Positions 39,320-50,779 of a stretch of 64,000 nt of DNA are shown in pieces. The notes beneath the pieces were generated by a model. The model worked only from the letters and a program-made list of their open reading frames with translations, was not told the origin of the DNA and ran no database searches. Origin of the DNA: Polyangiaceae bacterium (GTDB taxonomy: Bacteria; Myxococcota_A; Polyangia; Polyangiales; Polyangiaceae); contig JABTUA010000001.1 of assembly GCA_015075635.1 (NCBI GenBank), positions 310,001 to 374,000 of the forward strand, read 5' to 3'. The stretch's first letter is position 1; every line of letters starts with the position of its first letter. The translations under genes were made by a program, and so were the position numbers.

Positions 39320-39676
39320 ATGGAAGCCAAGAACATCAGCTCGAAGATCTCCTCCGCCGAGACCAAGGGCAAGGACGTGGTGAAGAAGGCCGGCGCTCAG
39401 CTCACCGATGTCGCCGCGAAGGCGGGCGACGTGATCGAAGAGACCGGCGAGAAGGTCGAAGGTCTGGCCCAGAAGGGCGGTCACCGGGTTCAAGAGACCG
39501 CGCAGAAGGCGGGTCACGCCGTGAAGGAGATCGCCACGAAGATCGTCCACAGCGCTCAGGAGGCCGTGCAGAAGGTCGTGCACGGCGCCGAGGAGGTCGC
39601 CGACAAGGCCAAGCACAAGAAGGACGAGGCCCTGGACCAAGTGGGCAAGGCCGTGGACAAGGCCAAGAAGAACTGA
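39320..39676 (+). CDS. LEA-like amphipathic-helix protein
   Basis: The 118-residue product is low-complexity, rich in Ala, Lys, Glu, Val and Gly, and composed of repeated 11- or 12-residue amphipathic helices (KGKDVVKKAGAQLTDVAAK; KVEGLAQKGGHRVQETAQK). It has no Cys or Trp and no membrane segment. This is the pattern of group 3 late-embryogenesis-abundant-like and YtxH/apolipoprotein-like proteins, often induced by desiccation or stress. The ATG at 39320 follows GGGAAGGAG; an upstream ATG would add 11 residues. A stress-protection role is inferred from composition. It converges with the lipoprotein gene at 39708. Confidence 0.7.
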   Translation: MEAKNISSKISSAETKGKDVVKKAGAQLTDVAAKAGDVIEETGEKVEGLAQKGGHRVQETAQKAGHAVKEIATKIVHSAQEAVQKVVHGAEEVADKAKHKKDEALDQVGKAVDKAKKN

Positions 39677-39707
39677 CCGCTTCGGCGAGGTCCGTCGCGC
39701 GCGAGGG

Positions 39708-40583
39708 TCACTGACAGTCCGGCGCGCAATACTGGCCGACGCAGGTCATGAAGTCCTGGAACACCGGCTGACCCGCTGGGTTCGTGAAGATGCACTTGTC
39801 CACGCAGGGTTGGTCCGTACACGCGCCGGCGCAGGCGATGATCGCGGCGCAGGCGGGAGTCTGCATACACTTGCTGATCTCGGCCGCGCACTTCACCTGC
39901 ACGCAGAGGTCGCAATTGCCGCTCGGCCCCCCGCACTTCTGGGGCCCGCCGCCGCCTGCGCCGACGTCCGTGCAGCCGAAGACGGGACCTTGGACGGAGG
40001 TGAGATCGATCGTCACGCCACAGGTGCCCGTCTTCGCGCCACAACAACCAGGGAAGTAGCCGGGACCGCCATCGAGCGGGTTGGTGTACGTCAGCGCAGG
40101 GCAGCCTGGGTCGGGCGCGCCCGGCTGGTTGGTCGGGTAACAGCCGGGGCTCATGCCGACGAGCGCCGCGACGGTGCTGTCCACCTGGGCGGCGCAGCTG
40201 CCGTCCGGCGCGCAGCACGCCGGCAGGTTGATCAGCCCGGCAACTTTGTAGTCGGGACAGCTCCCGCAGGGCAGACCGCCGCCGCCTCCCGTCGGGTAGC
40301 CGCCGCCGCCGACCGGATAGCCGCCGTAGGCGCCGGTGCCACCGGTCGGATAGCCGCCGGAGCCGCCTCCACCCGGACCACCGCCGCTGCACACACAATC
40401 CGAGAAGGCGTCGCCGCTGGGCAGGCACTGCTGGTAGCAGGGGCCGGCCACGCCGCTGCCGCCGCACACCCTCACGGAGCCGGGCTCGCAGCGCGAGGGG
40501 ACGTCGTCCACCTTGCCGCCGCAGGCGTGGAGGAGCAGCGCCGACAGGCCGAGGGACCACCACAGCATGAGCCGGAGCTTCAT
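39708..40583 (-). CDS. Cys-rich lipoprotein with Gly/Tyr linker
   Basis: The 291-residue product has a lipobox LLHAC (Cys21), a Cys-rich opening (about 30-65), a Gly/Tyr/Pro linker (YPTGG repeats, about 72-108) and a C-terminal Cys domain of about 180 residues. The last part, CVQVKCAAEISKCMQTPACAAIIACAGAC (partly quoted), is a helical Cys pattern also found in the proteases and lipoproteins at 52105 and 53624 (CxxC...CxxC...C). It is probably surface-located. No enzyme motif is seen. It lies just before the membrane-sensor kinase gene on the same strand, 22 bases away. Confidence 0.72.
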   Translation of the reverse strand: MKLRLMLWWSLGLSALLLHACGGKVDDVPSRCEPGSVRVCGGSGVAGPCYQQCLPSGDAFSDCVCSGGGPGGGGSGGYPTGGTGAYGGYPVGGGGYPTGGGGGLPCGSCPDYKVAGLINLPACCAPDGSCAAQVDSTVAALVGMSPGCYPTNQPGAPDPGCPALTYTNPLDGGPGYFPGCCGAKTGTCGVTIDLTSVQGPVFGCTDVGAGGGGPQKCGGPSGNCDLCVQVKCAAEISKCMQTPACAAIIACAGACTDQPCVDKCIFTNPAGQPVFQDFMTCVGQYCAPDCQ

Positions 40584-40605
40584 CCTCCTCGCAGCATAGC
40601 AGAGC

Positions 40606-42327
40606 TCAGCGTCGGGGCGTGCCGACCTCGCTGCCCCAGGGCTCGGTGGCGATCAGCGCGTCGGCGTCGGCGCGCAGCCGAGCGTCCAGGCGATCCCGTG
40701 CCGCGTCCGCCAGGGCGGCCGCGAGCATGCTCGCGCTGGAGAAGCGCCGCTCTCGGTCCTTGGCCAGGCCGAGCGCCAGGACTCGCTCCACGTCAGCGCC
40801 CAGGTGCGGCGCGACGTCCGTGGGAGCGCTCGGCTGCACGTGCACCACGTTGTAGACGGTGAGCACGCTGTCCGGCGCGGTGAACGCGGGGCGCCCGGTC
40901 AGGCAGCGATACGCGATCACGCCGAGCGAGAACACGTCGCTGCGGTGATCGACGTCGAGCCCGCGCGCCTGCTCCGGGGACATGTAGCTCGGCGTGCCGA
41001 TGATGGCGCCCTGGGTCAGCTGACTGGTCAGCTCGCGCACCTTGGACACGCCGAAGTCCAGCACCTTCCACAGCCGGCGCGGGGAGTCGTCCACCAAGAA
41101 CAGGTTCTGCGGCTTGATGTCGCGGTGCACGATGCCGGCGCGATCGGCGGCGGCGAGCGCCTCGCCCACCTGCGCCAGGATTTCGATCACCTCCGACAGC
41201 TCCAGGCGCTTCTGCTCGCGCAGGCGCTCGGCCAGGTCCATGCCCCGCAGGAGCTCCATGGCGATGAAGGGCGAACCGTCCTCGGCGCGCCCCATCCCCA
41301 GCACCTCGACGACGTGCGGCGACCGGAGCGCCGACGCGACCTTCGCCTCGCGGAAGAAGCGCTCGAGCATCTCGGCGTCGCCGAGCACCGCAGGGTTCAG
41401 GAACTTGAGCGCGACGGCGCGCTTGGCGGACAGTTGCTCTGCTCGGTACACCTCGCCCATGGCGCCGCGGCCGATGATCTCGCCGACTGCGTAGTCGCCC
41501 ACGGTGCGATCGCTGAAGCGTCCGAGGTTCGCGGCGCGAGCGGCGTCGAGATCTGCCCGGGCTTCGTCGAGCAGCGCCTCGCGCTGGCGGATCTGCATGG
41601 CCGCGCGCTCCAGCCGCTCGAACGCCTCGCGGGTGGCCTGCCGGCTCTTGCGGGCCATCCCGAAGGTGAGCGCGAGGAAGATCTCCGCCATCAGCGTGAG
41701 CGCGACGAGCCCGCGCAGGTCAGGACTCTCGATGCCGACGATGGCGCGGTCGAGGGGGAGCAGCCCGGCGATGCCCAGGGCGGCGAGCACGGCGTAGCCG
41801 CCCGCGAGCGTGGCGTAGACCAGCCAGGCGCCGAGCTTCGAGTCGCTCAGTGCGAAGAAGTAGACTCCCACGCAGCCGCCCATGATGGTGGGAGAGAAGA
41901 TGCCGACATAGAGCGCGGCGGTGAGCACCGAGGCCACGCAGAACATCGCGTGCAGGAGCGCCAGCCGCGGATCGAAGCGCTCCAGGTTTCGGAAGCGCAG
42001 CAAGAGCCAGAGCGTGACCGCGAGCGTGGCTGCGAACACCGCCGCCGCGGTGCCGCGAAACGGCGCCTCCTTCGCCGGCACCAAGAGCGCGGCCAGACCC
42101 AGGGCGGAGAGCGGGCCGACCAGGCGCAGGAGCGCGCGGGTCCGGGTGGCCTCTTCGCGAGCCAGGATCAGCGTGGCCTCGGCAGTGCGCAGCGAGCCGC
42201 CGGTGGTGGCCGGCAAGAGCTCCGGCGTGGTGCTGCTGGCGGAGGCCCCGGGCGTGAGCGCGACGGTGGGCGCCGCGTCGGCGGCGGCGGGCCGGTCCCG
42301 CGTCGTGGGGTCGCTCTCGCCTGGCAT
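40606..42327 (-). CDS. Ser/Thr protein kinase with N-terminal membrane sensor
   Basis: The 573-residue product is a Hanks-type kinase with an unusual order. The N-terminus has a short Ala/Thr/Pro tail, then about six membrane helices (about 60-225), a Glu/Arg coiled coil (about 225-270) and a C-terminal kinase domain (about 280-540). Kinase motifs: GRGAMGEVYRAEQ, VALKFL (catalytic Lys), HRDIKPQN, DFGVSK and SPEQ in GTPSYMSPEQARG; all catalytic residues are present. Usual bacterial receptor kinases have the kinase first and the sensor last. ATG at 42327 is chosen; ATG at 42345 is an alternative. It diverges from the aldo/keto reductase gene by 37 bases. Confidence 0.85.
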   Translation of the reverse strand: MPGESDPTTRDRPAAADAAPTVALTPGASASSTTPELLPATTGGSLRTAEATLILAREEATRTRALLRLVGPLSALGLAALLVPAKEAPFRGTAAAVFAATLAVTLWLLLRFRNLERFDPRLALLHAMFCVASVLTAALYVGIFSPTIMGGCVGVYFFALSDSKLGAWLVYATLAGGYAVLAALGIAGLLPLDRAIVGIESPDLRGLVALTLMAEIFLALTFGMARKSRQATREAFERLERAAMQIRQREALLDEARADLDAARAANLGRFSDRTVGDYAVGEIIGRGAMGEVYRAEQLSAKRAVALKFLNPAVLGDAEMLERFFREAKVASALRSPHVVEVLGMGRAEDGSPFIAMELLRGMDLAERLREQKRLELSEVIEILAQVGEALAAADRAGIVHRDIKPQNLFLVDDSPRRLWKVLDFGVSKVRELTSQLTQGAIIGTPSYMSPEQARGLDVDHRSDVFSLGVIAYRCLTGRPAFTAPDSVLTVYNVVHVQPSAPTDVAPHLGADVERVLALGLAKDRERRFSSASMLAAALADAARDRLDARLRADADALIATEPWGSEVGTPRR

Positions 42328-42364
42328 GATCGCCCGAGCGGGCATGATACAGATCCGCTCCGCC

Positions 42365-43357
42365 ATGGAGTACCGATTCTTGGGCAAGACGGGCGTCCGG
42401 ATCTCGAAGCTCGTGTTCGGGACCATGTCCTTCGGCGGCGACGCCGACGAGGCGACGAGCGCGGCGTTGTTCGGACGCTGCCGGGACGCCGGGATCAACT
42501 TCTTCGACTGCGCCGACGTGTATGCGAAGGGCCGCTCCGAGGAGATCTTGGGCAAGCTGGTCGCGGGCTGCCGCGACGAGGTGGTGATCTCGACCAAGGC
42601 GTACTTCCCGACCAGCGCCGACCAGAACGCCCGCGGCTCGTCGCGTCTGCACCTGGCGCACGCCGTGGAGGCGAGCCTCCGGCGTCTCGGCACGGACCGC
42701 GTGGACGTGTTCTTTCTACATCGCTTCGACGACGTGACCGCGCTCGAAGAGACGCTGCACGCGCTCGAGACCTTGGTCCGGCAGGGCAAGATCCTCTACC
42801 CGGCGGTCAGCAACTTCTCCGCCTGGCAGACGGCGAAAGCGCTGGGCGTGGCGACGTGCGCGGGGTGGGCGCCGGTGGTGGCCTCGCAGCCGATGTACAA
42901 CCTCCTGAAGCGCCAGGCCGAGGTGGAGATCCTGCCTCACGCGCGCGCCGAAGGCCTGGGCGTGCTCACGTACAGCCCCCTGGCTGGTGGCCTGCTCAGC
43001 GGAAAATACGGCGTGGGCAAGGCACCGGAGCGCGGTCGCTTGCAGGAGAATGCGATGTACAAGACGCGCTACGGTGCGCCGTCGAACCTCGAGATCGCGG
43101 ACGCCTTCACGGCGCTCGCGGCGGAGCTCGGCCATCACCCGGCGACGCTGGCCATCGCCTGGGTGGCGGCGCAACCCGGCGTGACCGCGCCGCTGATCGG
43201 CGCGCGGAACCTCGAGCAGCTCGAGCCCTGCCTGGCCGCGGCGGAGCTCGCGCTCGATGCGGAGCTCCTCTCCCGCATCGGCGCGCTCTCCCCCGAGCCG
43301 CCCCCGGCCACGGATCGCAACGAAGAGAAGTCCGCGAACAACTACGGCAGTCGCTGA
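42365..43357 (+). CDS. Aldo/keto reductase
   Basis: The 330-residue product has the AKR catalytic tetrad in order: Asp and Tyr in NFFDCADVYAKG, Lys in STKAYF, and His in FFLHRFD. The NAD(P)-binding region is GVLTYSPLAGGLLSG...; the C-terminus ends with a PLIGARN loop and an Arg/Asn tail. It reduces aldehydes or ketones with NADPH; the substrate is unknown. The start is ATG at 42365, with an alternative ATG 21 bases upstream. The last base of its TGA stop is shared with the ATG of the Hsp70 gene (TGATG), so they are coupled. Confidence 0.9.
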   Translation: MEYRFLGKTGVRISKLVFGTMSFGGDADEATSAALFGRCRDAGINFFDCADVYAKGRSEEILGKLVAGCRDEVVISTKAYFPTSADQNARGSSRLHLAHAVEASLRRLGTDRVDVFFLHRFDDVTALEETLHALETLVRQGKILYPAVSNFSAWQTAKALGVATCAGWAPVVASQPMYNLLKRQAEVEILPHARAEGLGVLTYSPLAGGLLSGKYGVGKAPERGRLQENAMYKTRYGAPSNLEIADAFTALAAELGHHPATLAIAWVAAQPGVTAPLIGARNLEQLEPCLAAAELALDAELLSRIGALSPEPPPATDRNEEKSANNYGSR

Positions 43358-46083
43358 TGCGCGAGCTGTGCGTCGGCATCGATCTCGGCACGACCCACGG
43401 CGTCGTCGCCTGGGCGAAGCGCGAGGCCGGCGCGGAGGTCGAGGTCTTCCCCATCCCGCAGCTCGTGACGATGGGTCAACGCCAGGCCCGCGCGCTCTTG
43501 CCGTCGTTCTTGTACGCGCCGCTGCCCGGAGAGCTTGCGGAAGATCCGTTCGGCGACGCGCCCTGGGCCATCGGCGAGGTCGCGCGCCGGCGCGGGCGCG
43601 AGGTGCCGGGGCGGGTGGTGTCGTCGGCCAAGAGCTGGCTGTGTCACGCGGCCGTCGATCGCACCGCCGCCATCCTGCCGTGGGGCGCCTCCGACGAGGA
43701 CGGCGAGCTGCCTCGGCTGTCTCCGGTGGAGGCCAGCACGCGACTCTTGGCGCACATCCGGCGCGTCTGGGACCAGGCACACCCGGGGCGGCCCTTGGCC
43801 GAGCAAGAGGTCGTGCTGACGGTGCCCGCTTCGTTCGATCAGACCGCGCGCCTGCTCACGGTGCAGGCCGCGCGAGACGCCGGGCTCACGCCACGACTGC
43901 TCGAAGAGCCCCAGGCGGCGTTCTACGACGCCATGGCGCACCTCGGCTTGCAGCGCCTCGGGGAGCTCTCGGGGCCGGCGGGCGAGCCTGCGCTGATCTT
44001 GATCTGCGACGTCGGCGGCGGCACCACGGACCTGACGCTGATCCGCGTGAGCCGCGACGCCGCTGGAGCGCTGGCCGTGGAACGCGTCGCGGTGGGACGC
44101 CACCTCCTGCTCGGCGGCGACAACATGGATCTCGCGCTGGCTCACCTGTGCGAGTCGCGCTTGGTGGCGCCGCCCGCACATCTGGACGCGCGGCGCTTCG
44201 CCGAGCTCGTCTTGGCTTGCCGCGCCGCGAAGGAGACGCTGCTCGCGCCGGGCGCCGGCGAGTGCGCCGCCATCGCGCTGGCCGGGTCCGGCTCCGCGCT
44301 GGTCGGCAGCACGCTCCGGACCGAGCTGGAGAAGGACGAGGTGAACCGCGTCGTGCTCGAGGGCTTCTTCCCGCCTTGCTCCCGCACCGACTCGCCGAAG
44401 CGCGGTCGCTCGGGGCTTCGGGCCTTCGGCCTGCCCTACGAGCACGACGCTGCCATCACCCGACACCTGGCCGCGTTCGTGGCGAGCCACGCGCCCGCCG
44501 AGACCCCCATCCGCGCCGTGCTCTTCAACGGCGGCGTGTTCCGCGCCGAGCGCACCGCCGAGCGCGTGCTCGAGGTGGTGCGCTCTTGGGGCGAGCCGAG
44601 CTGCGAGCGACTGCCGGAGCGCGATCCGGACTTGGCGGTGGCGCGCGGCGCGGTGGCGTACGGGCTGGCCCTGGCCGGACACGGCCTCTTGATCGGCGGC
44701 GGCTCGGCGCAGGGTTTCTACGTCGGCATCGAGGGCGCCGAGAAGCGCGCTGTTTGCGTGGTGCCCCGAGGCGCCCGCGAGGGGGAGCGGCACGTGGCAG
44801 CCGGGCTGCCGCTCGCGCTGCGCGTGGGCCGGCCGGTGCGCTTCGAGCTCTTCGCGGCGGATCACGCCGTTCACGCGCCGGGAGAGATCGTGCGCCTCGA
44901 CGACGAGCGCTTCTCGCTGCTCTCGCCGGTCGCGTCGAGCTTCGACGCCGAGGGCAGCGGCGACGAGGTCCAGGTCGCGCTGGTCGGAGAGCTCTCGCCC
45001 GTGGGCACACTCGAGCTTTCGTGCATCGAGCGCGACGAGCAGCAGCCGCGTCGGTTCGCGTTGGCCTTCGAGCTGCGTGCGCGCGCCACGAGCAACGAGG
45101 CGCGCGTCTCCGAGCGACCACGACCGAGCGTGCGCCCCGCGAGCGCGCGCTTCGACGAGGCGCGCACGGCCATCGAGCGCGTGTTCGGCAAGGCGGCGTC
45201 CGCCGTCAAGGAGCGCGAGGTCAAGGATCTCTGGCGCGAGCTCACGCGGATCCTGGGCGAGCGCAACACCTGGGGCGGCGAGCTGTGCCGCGCGCTCTAC
45301 GACGTGGTCGCGCCGCTCGCCAAGGCGCGGCGTCGCTCGCTCGACCACGAGCGCGTGTTCTGGATGCTGGTGGGCTACTGCCTGCGCCCCGGGTACGGTC
45401 ACCCGCTCGATCCCGGTCGCATTCGCGCGCTCTCGCCGCTGTTCGAACAGGGTCTGGTGTTCCAGGAGGAAGCCCGCGGCTGGCAGCAGTTCTGGATCGC
45501 CTGGCGGCGCGTCGCTGGCGGGCTCGCCGAGAACCTGCAGACGCACATCCGCGATCGTGTCGATCCGTTCCTGGCACCTGCAGGTCACGCCGGGAAGAAG
45601 CCGAAAGGGATGAAGCCCCAGGCACTCGACGAGATGCTGGAGCTCGCTTCGTCCCTCGAACGCGTCGCGCCGGAGCGGCGCGCCAAGCTCGGTGAGTGGC
45701 TGATCGAGCGCACCTGGACCGAGCAGAACCCGCGGCTCTGGGCCGCCATCGGGCGTCTGGGCGCGCGCGCGCCGGCCTATGCCAGCGTGCACCACGCCGT
45801 CGCGACGCGCGTCGCGGAGAGCTGGCTCGATCATTTGCTGCGCGAGAAATGGAGCGAGGTCCCGACCGCGCCCCGAGCGGCGATGCTCTTGGCCCGCGCG
45901 ACGGGCGACCGCACGCGCGACGTCAGCGGCGAGCTCCGCGAGCGCGTGGCGCAGGCACTCGAAAAGGTGAACGCAGATTCAGACTGGGTCCGGGCGGTAC
46001 GCGAGGTGCTTCCGGTGGAAGACCGCGAGCGCGCGGAGTTCTTCGGTGAGGAGCTCCCGGCTGGGCTTCGGCTGGTGGTCTGA
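43357..46083 (+). CDS. Hsp70-family protein with long C-terminal extension (DUF3731-like)
   Basis: The 908-residue product has an N-terminal Hsp70/actin ATPase domain (about 1-420): GIDLGTTHGVVAW, EVVLTVPASFDQTARLL, ICDVGGGTTDLTL, GGDNMDLALAHL and LFNGGVFRAE. It is followed by a beta module (to about 570) and a C-terminal 330-residue helical region (about 580-908). The latter contains EVKDLWRELTRILGERNTWG and RVFWMLVGYCLRPGYGHPLD, resembling DUF3731, which is found fused to Hsp70 in several bacteria. It shares SSAKSWLCH and LLEEPQAA segments with the 602-residue Hsp70 at 36795, so the two are paralogues. It is coupled to the aldo/keto reductase gene by the TGATG junction. Confidence 0.85.
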   Translation: MRELCVGIDLGTTHGVVAWAKREAGAEVEVFPIPQLVTMGQRQARALLPSFLYAPLPGELAEDPFGDAPWAIGEVARRRGREVPGRVVSSAKSWLCHAAVDRTAAILPWGASDEDGELPRLSPVEASTRLLAHIRRVWDQAHPGRPLAEQEVVLTVPASFDQTARLLTVQAARDAGLTPRLLEEPQAAFYDAMAHLGLQRLGELSGPAGEPALILICDVGGGTTDLTLIRVSRDAAGALAVERVAVGRHLLLGGDNMDLALAHLCESRLVAPPAHLDARRFAELVLACRAAKETLLAPGAGECAAIALAGSGSALVGSTLRTELEKDEVNRVVLEGFFPPCSRTDSPKRGRSGLRAFGLPYEHDAAITRHLAAFVASHAPAETPIRAVLFNGGVFRAERTAERVLEVVRSWGEPSCERLPERDPDLAVARGAVAYGLALAGHGLLIGGGSAQGFYVGIEGAEKRAVCVVPRGAREGERHVAAGLPLALRVGRPVRFELFAADHAVHAPGEIVRLDDERFSLLSPVASSFDAEGSGDEVQVALVGELSPVGTLELSCIERDEQQPRRFALAFELRARATSNEARVSERPRPSVRPASARFDEARTAIERVFGKAASAVKEREVKDLWRELTRILGERNTWGGELCRALYDVVAPLAKARRRSLDHERVFWMLVGYCLRPGYGHPLDPGRIRALSPLFEQGLVFQEEARGWQQFWIAWRRVAGGLAENLQTHIRDRVDPFLAPAGHAGKKPKGMKPQALDEMLELASSLERVAPERRAKLGEWLIERTWTEQNPRLWAAIGRLGARAPAYASVHHAVATRVAESWLDHLLREKWSEVPTAPRAAMLLARATGDRTRDVSGELRERVAQALEKVNADSDWVRAVREVLPVEDRERAEFFGEELPAGLRLVV

Positions 46084-46182
46084 GCGCGCTCAAGGTGGCC
46101 TGAAGTGGGTGGCTGTGTGTGGCTCACACCTGACCGCGATTAGTTGAGCACTGCGTCTCGGTCTGCGACACTTTGGAGTCGA

Positions 46183-47808
<1,626 letters not shown>

Positions 47809-47816
47809 GGAGACCC

Positions 47817-47843
47817 TCGCTGTCTTGGCGTGAGCAGATCGCG
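47817..47843 (+). repeat. 27-bp direct repeat, copy 1
   Basis: A 27-base element beginning TCGCTGTCTTGGCGTGAGCA is identical to the one at 50780-50806. It starts 9 bases after the kinase stop codon. With copy 2 it flanks the Cys-rich lipoprotein gene as direct repeats about 2.9 kb apart. I found no third copy by eye in this window. Confidence 0.9.
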
Positions 47844-47975
47844 CAGTTGGGAATCGTCGCCAACCGCTGTTTGCCGAGGGGGCGACCCCGAGTCTGAGGT
47901 GTGGAGAGGTGGGCCCGAGTGGGCCGCCGGTTTGACCCGACCCTCACCCCCTGGCGTGATAGTTTTCGGATCATC

Positions 47976-50765
47976 ATGCGGTCTTTTGCGCGCGTTCTCC
48001 GGGGCGCACTGGTGGGCGGAGCGGTTACCTTCTACTTCTCCGCGTGCGGCGTGCCCGAGTTCGGGTTTCAAGATGGAACAGGCGGAACGGACGGTGGTGC
48101 GGCGACGGGCGGCGCCTCGGGCGCCGGCGGCAGCACCGGCGGGAGCGCGGGCGATTCCGGCAACGACGTGACCACGGATGGCGACAGCGGTCCGACCGGC
48201 TGCACCTCGAACGCCGACTGCGCAGCCACTCCCACGCTCCCCGTTTGCGACATCCCGAACAGCAAGTGCGTGGAGTGCCTGCCGGCGAGCGACAATTGCC
48301 CGAAGGGCACCTACTGCGCCGGCACGGTGTGCAAGATCGGCTGCAACGACGACGAGGATTGCGCCGGCCTGGCTCCGGACGCCAGCGCCGGCGGCGACGC
48401 CGGTGATCCGGACGCGGCGCCCGCTGACGCCGCCACGACTCTCACCTGTGACACCAGCAAGAACTTGTGCGTCGGCTGCAGCGCAGACCCTGAGTGCCCG
48501 CTGGGCACGGTGTGCGACACGGCGAGCGGCAGCTGCATCCCGGGGTGCGCGACCTCGGCCACCTGCCCGAGCAGCTTCGAGTGCTGCGCCAAGGAGTGCG
48601 TGAACCCGAGCTCGAACGTCGATCACTGCGGCGCCTGCGAGACGCCCTGCAAGCCCGTCGGGGGCAGCGGCAAGTGCGAGGCCGGCGTGTGCAAGGTGGA
48701 CAAGTGCGACCTCGGCCTGGCGGACTGCAACGGCAACGCCAGCGACGGCTGCGAGACGACCCCCGGGGTAGACCCGCTCCACTGTGGCGCGTGCAACAAC
48801 GCCTGCCCGGAGCCGGCGAACGCCGCGGCGACCTGCGTCAACGGCAACTGCGGCACGGGCGCCTGCAAGCCCGGCTTCGAGAGCTGCGACAGCAACCCGG
48901 CCAACGGCTGCGAGGTGAACCTGCAGACCAGCGTCGGCAACTGCGGCACCTGCAACCTGGTGTGCGACCTGCTCAACAGCAACGAGATCTGCAAGGACGG
49001 CGCCTGTGCGGTCGGCAGCTGTGTGGCCGGCTTCGCCGACTGCGACAAGGCCTCGGCCAACGGCTGCGAAATCAACACCTTGACCAGCAGCGACCACTGC
49101 GGCGGCTGCGGCAACAAGTGCGATTTCCCGAACGGGGCGGGCACCTGCAACTCCGGCATATGCACCTTGAGCTCCTGCGCCGCGCCCTGGAAGGACTGCG
49201 ACCTACAGGCGGCCAACGGCTGCGAGAAGAACAGCAACACCGACCCGCAACACTGCGGCACCTGTGGCAACGCATGCAGCACCGGCCAGGTCTGCCAGAA
49301 CGGCAGCTGCGTGCTCTCCGGCTGCGCGCCGCCGACCGCCAACTGCGACTCGAACCCCGCGGACTGCGAGACCAACACCAACACCTCGACTGCCAACTGC
49401 GGCGGCTGCGGGATCGCGTGCACGAACGCCCACGGCTCGACCAGCTGCATCGCAGCCGTGTGCACGCCCGTCTGCGCCACCGGCTGGGGCAACTGCGACG
49501 GCGATCCGAAGAACGGCTGCGAGACCCCGCTGAACACGCTGGAGAACTGCGGCGCCTGCGGCTCCTACTGCGCGTTGCCGAACGCCACCCCGAGCTGCGA
49601 CACGGGCCAGTGCACGGTGGCTACCTGTCTGACCGGGTTCGGCAACTGCAACGGACTGAACGCGGACGGCTGCGAGATCAACGTCAACACCTCGGTACCG
49701 AACTGCGGCGGCTGCGGCTCGGCGTGCAGCCCGAACAACGGCACGCCGTCGTGCAGCGGCGGCAACTGCTCCATCGCCTGCAACGGCGGCTACGCGGACT
49801 GCAACAGCAACCCGCGCATCGACGGCTGCGAGGTCAACCTCACGAACAACTCGCAGAACTGTAGCGCGTGCGGCACGACCTGCCCTCCGGCCACCCCGAA
49901 CTGCGTGGGCGGGTCGTGCATCTCGGCCTGCCCCTCCGGCTTCGCCGACTGCGACGGGAATGCCGGAAACGGCTGCGAGACGAACCTCAATACGAGTCAC
50001 AACAAGTGCGGCAGCTGCTCCAACGCCTGCGGCGCGAACCAGTACTGCAACAACTCGGTCTGTGCCAGCTGCGGCTCCGGCACTCTCGACTGCGATCTAA
50101 ACGGGGCCAACGGTTGCGAGGCGAACACCGCGACCAACCCCAACGCCTGCGGCGGCTGCGGCACCAAGTGCGGCTCGGACGGGACCTGCGGCTGCGCCTC
50201 CAGCGCGTGCAGCGGCGGCACCATCTACTTCTCGGAAGACTTCTCGGACAATGCCAAGGGTTGGACGCTGCAAGGCGAGTGGGCCATCGGGCCGACCTCC
50301 GCCGGCACCGGCCAGCAGCAGGGCTTCCCGGACCCGGCGAGCGACCACTCCACTACCAGCGACAACGGCGTGGCCGGCATCGTGCTCGGGGGCAACTACG
50401 CCAACCCCATCAACGGGCCGAACTACATCACGAGCCCGGTGATCAACCTGAGCGCCGCGTCGGGGACCGTGAGGCTCACCTTCTGGCGCTGGCTCAACAT
50501 CGACTGGGATCCGTTCGTGACGGACACCGTCGAGGTCTACAACGGCTCGAGCTGGGTCGTCTTGTGGACGAACGCGACCTCCGGCAAGGTCCTAATCACC
50601 GACAACTCCTGGACCCGTCACGAGTACGACGTCACCGCGCACAAGAACGCCAACTTCCGCGTGCGCTTCAGCCACAAGACCGGCAAGTCGGGGAACTTCC
50701 TGGCCTGGATCATGAGCGGCTGGAACATCGACGACCTGTCGCTGTCCAGCGGCACCTGCAACTGA
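47976..50765 (+). CDS. Large lipoprotein with ten GCExN-type Cys repeats and C-terminal jelly-roll-like domain
   Basis: The 929-residue product has a lipobox FSAC (Cys24), an acidic Gly/Thr/Asp linker, three or so irregular Cys units, then ten repeats of about 44 residues containing NGCEx-N...NCGxCGxxC (from about residue 245 to 745). The C-terminal 180 residues are a beta-sandwich, with FSEDFSDNAKGWTLQGEWAIG at its start and SGWNIDDLSLSSG at its end, similar to MAM or concanavalin-like jelly-roll ligand-binding domains. Such proteins are sometimes annotated 'tryptophan synthase alpha chain' in myxobacterial genomes; no such enzyme motif is here. It is probably a surface adhesin. It is flanked by identical 27-bp repeats. 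Confidence 0.78.
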   Translation: MRSFARVLRGALVGGAVTFYFSACGVPEFGFQDGTGGTDGGAATGGASGAGGSTGGSAGDSGNDVTTDGDSGPTGCTSNADCAATPTLPVCDIPNSKCVECLPASDNCPKGTYCAGTVCKIGCNDDEDCAGLAPDASAGGDAGDPDAAPADAATTLTCDTSKNLCVGCSADPECPLGTVCDTASGSCIPGCATSATCPSSFECCAKECVNPSSNVDHCGACETPCKPVGGSGKCEAGVCKVDKCDLGLADCNGNASDGCETTPGVDPLHCGACNNACPEPANAAATCVNGNCGTGACKPGFESCDSNPANGCEVNLQTSVGNCGTCNLVCDLLNSNEICKDGACAVGSCVAGFADCDKASANGCEINTLTSSDHCGGCGNKCDFPNGAGTCNSGICTLSSCAAPWKDCDLQAANGCEKNSNTDPQHCGTCGNACSTGQVCQNGSCVLSGCAPPTANCDSNPADCETNTNTSTANCGGCGIACTNAHGSTSCIAAVCTPVCATGWGNCDGDPKNGCETPLNTLENCGACGSYCALPNATPSCDTGQCTVATCLTGFGNCNGLNADGCEINVNTSVPNCGGCGSACSPNNGTPSCSGGNCSIACNGGYADCNSNPRIDGCEVNLTNNSQNCSACGTTCPPATPNCVGGSCISACPSGFADCDGNAGNGCETNLNTSHNKCGSCSNACGANQYCNNSVCASCGSGTLDCDLNGANGCEANTATNPNACGGCGTKCGSDGTCGCASSACSGGTIYFSEDFSDNAKGWTLQGEWAIGPTSAGTGQQQGFPDPASDHSTTSDNGVAGIVLGGNYANPINGPNYITSPVINLSAASGTVRLTFWRWLNIDWDPFVTDTVEVYNGSSWVVLWTNATSGKVLITDNSWTRHEYDVTAHKNANFRVRFSHKTGKSGNFLAWIMSGWNIDDLSLSSGTCN

Positions 50766-50779
50766 CTCAGACTCGACTT

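Noticed and set aside
47976..50765. Tryptophan synthase alpha chain, a name used for similar Cys-repeat proteins
   Set aside because: The sequence has a lipobox and ten Cys repeats, no TIM-barrel and no TrpA catalytic Glu/Asp motifs.
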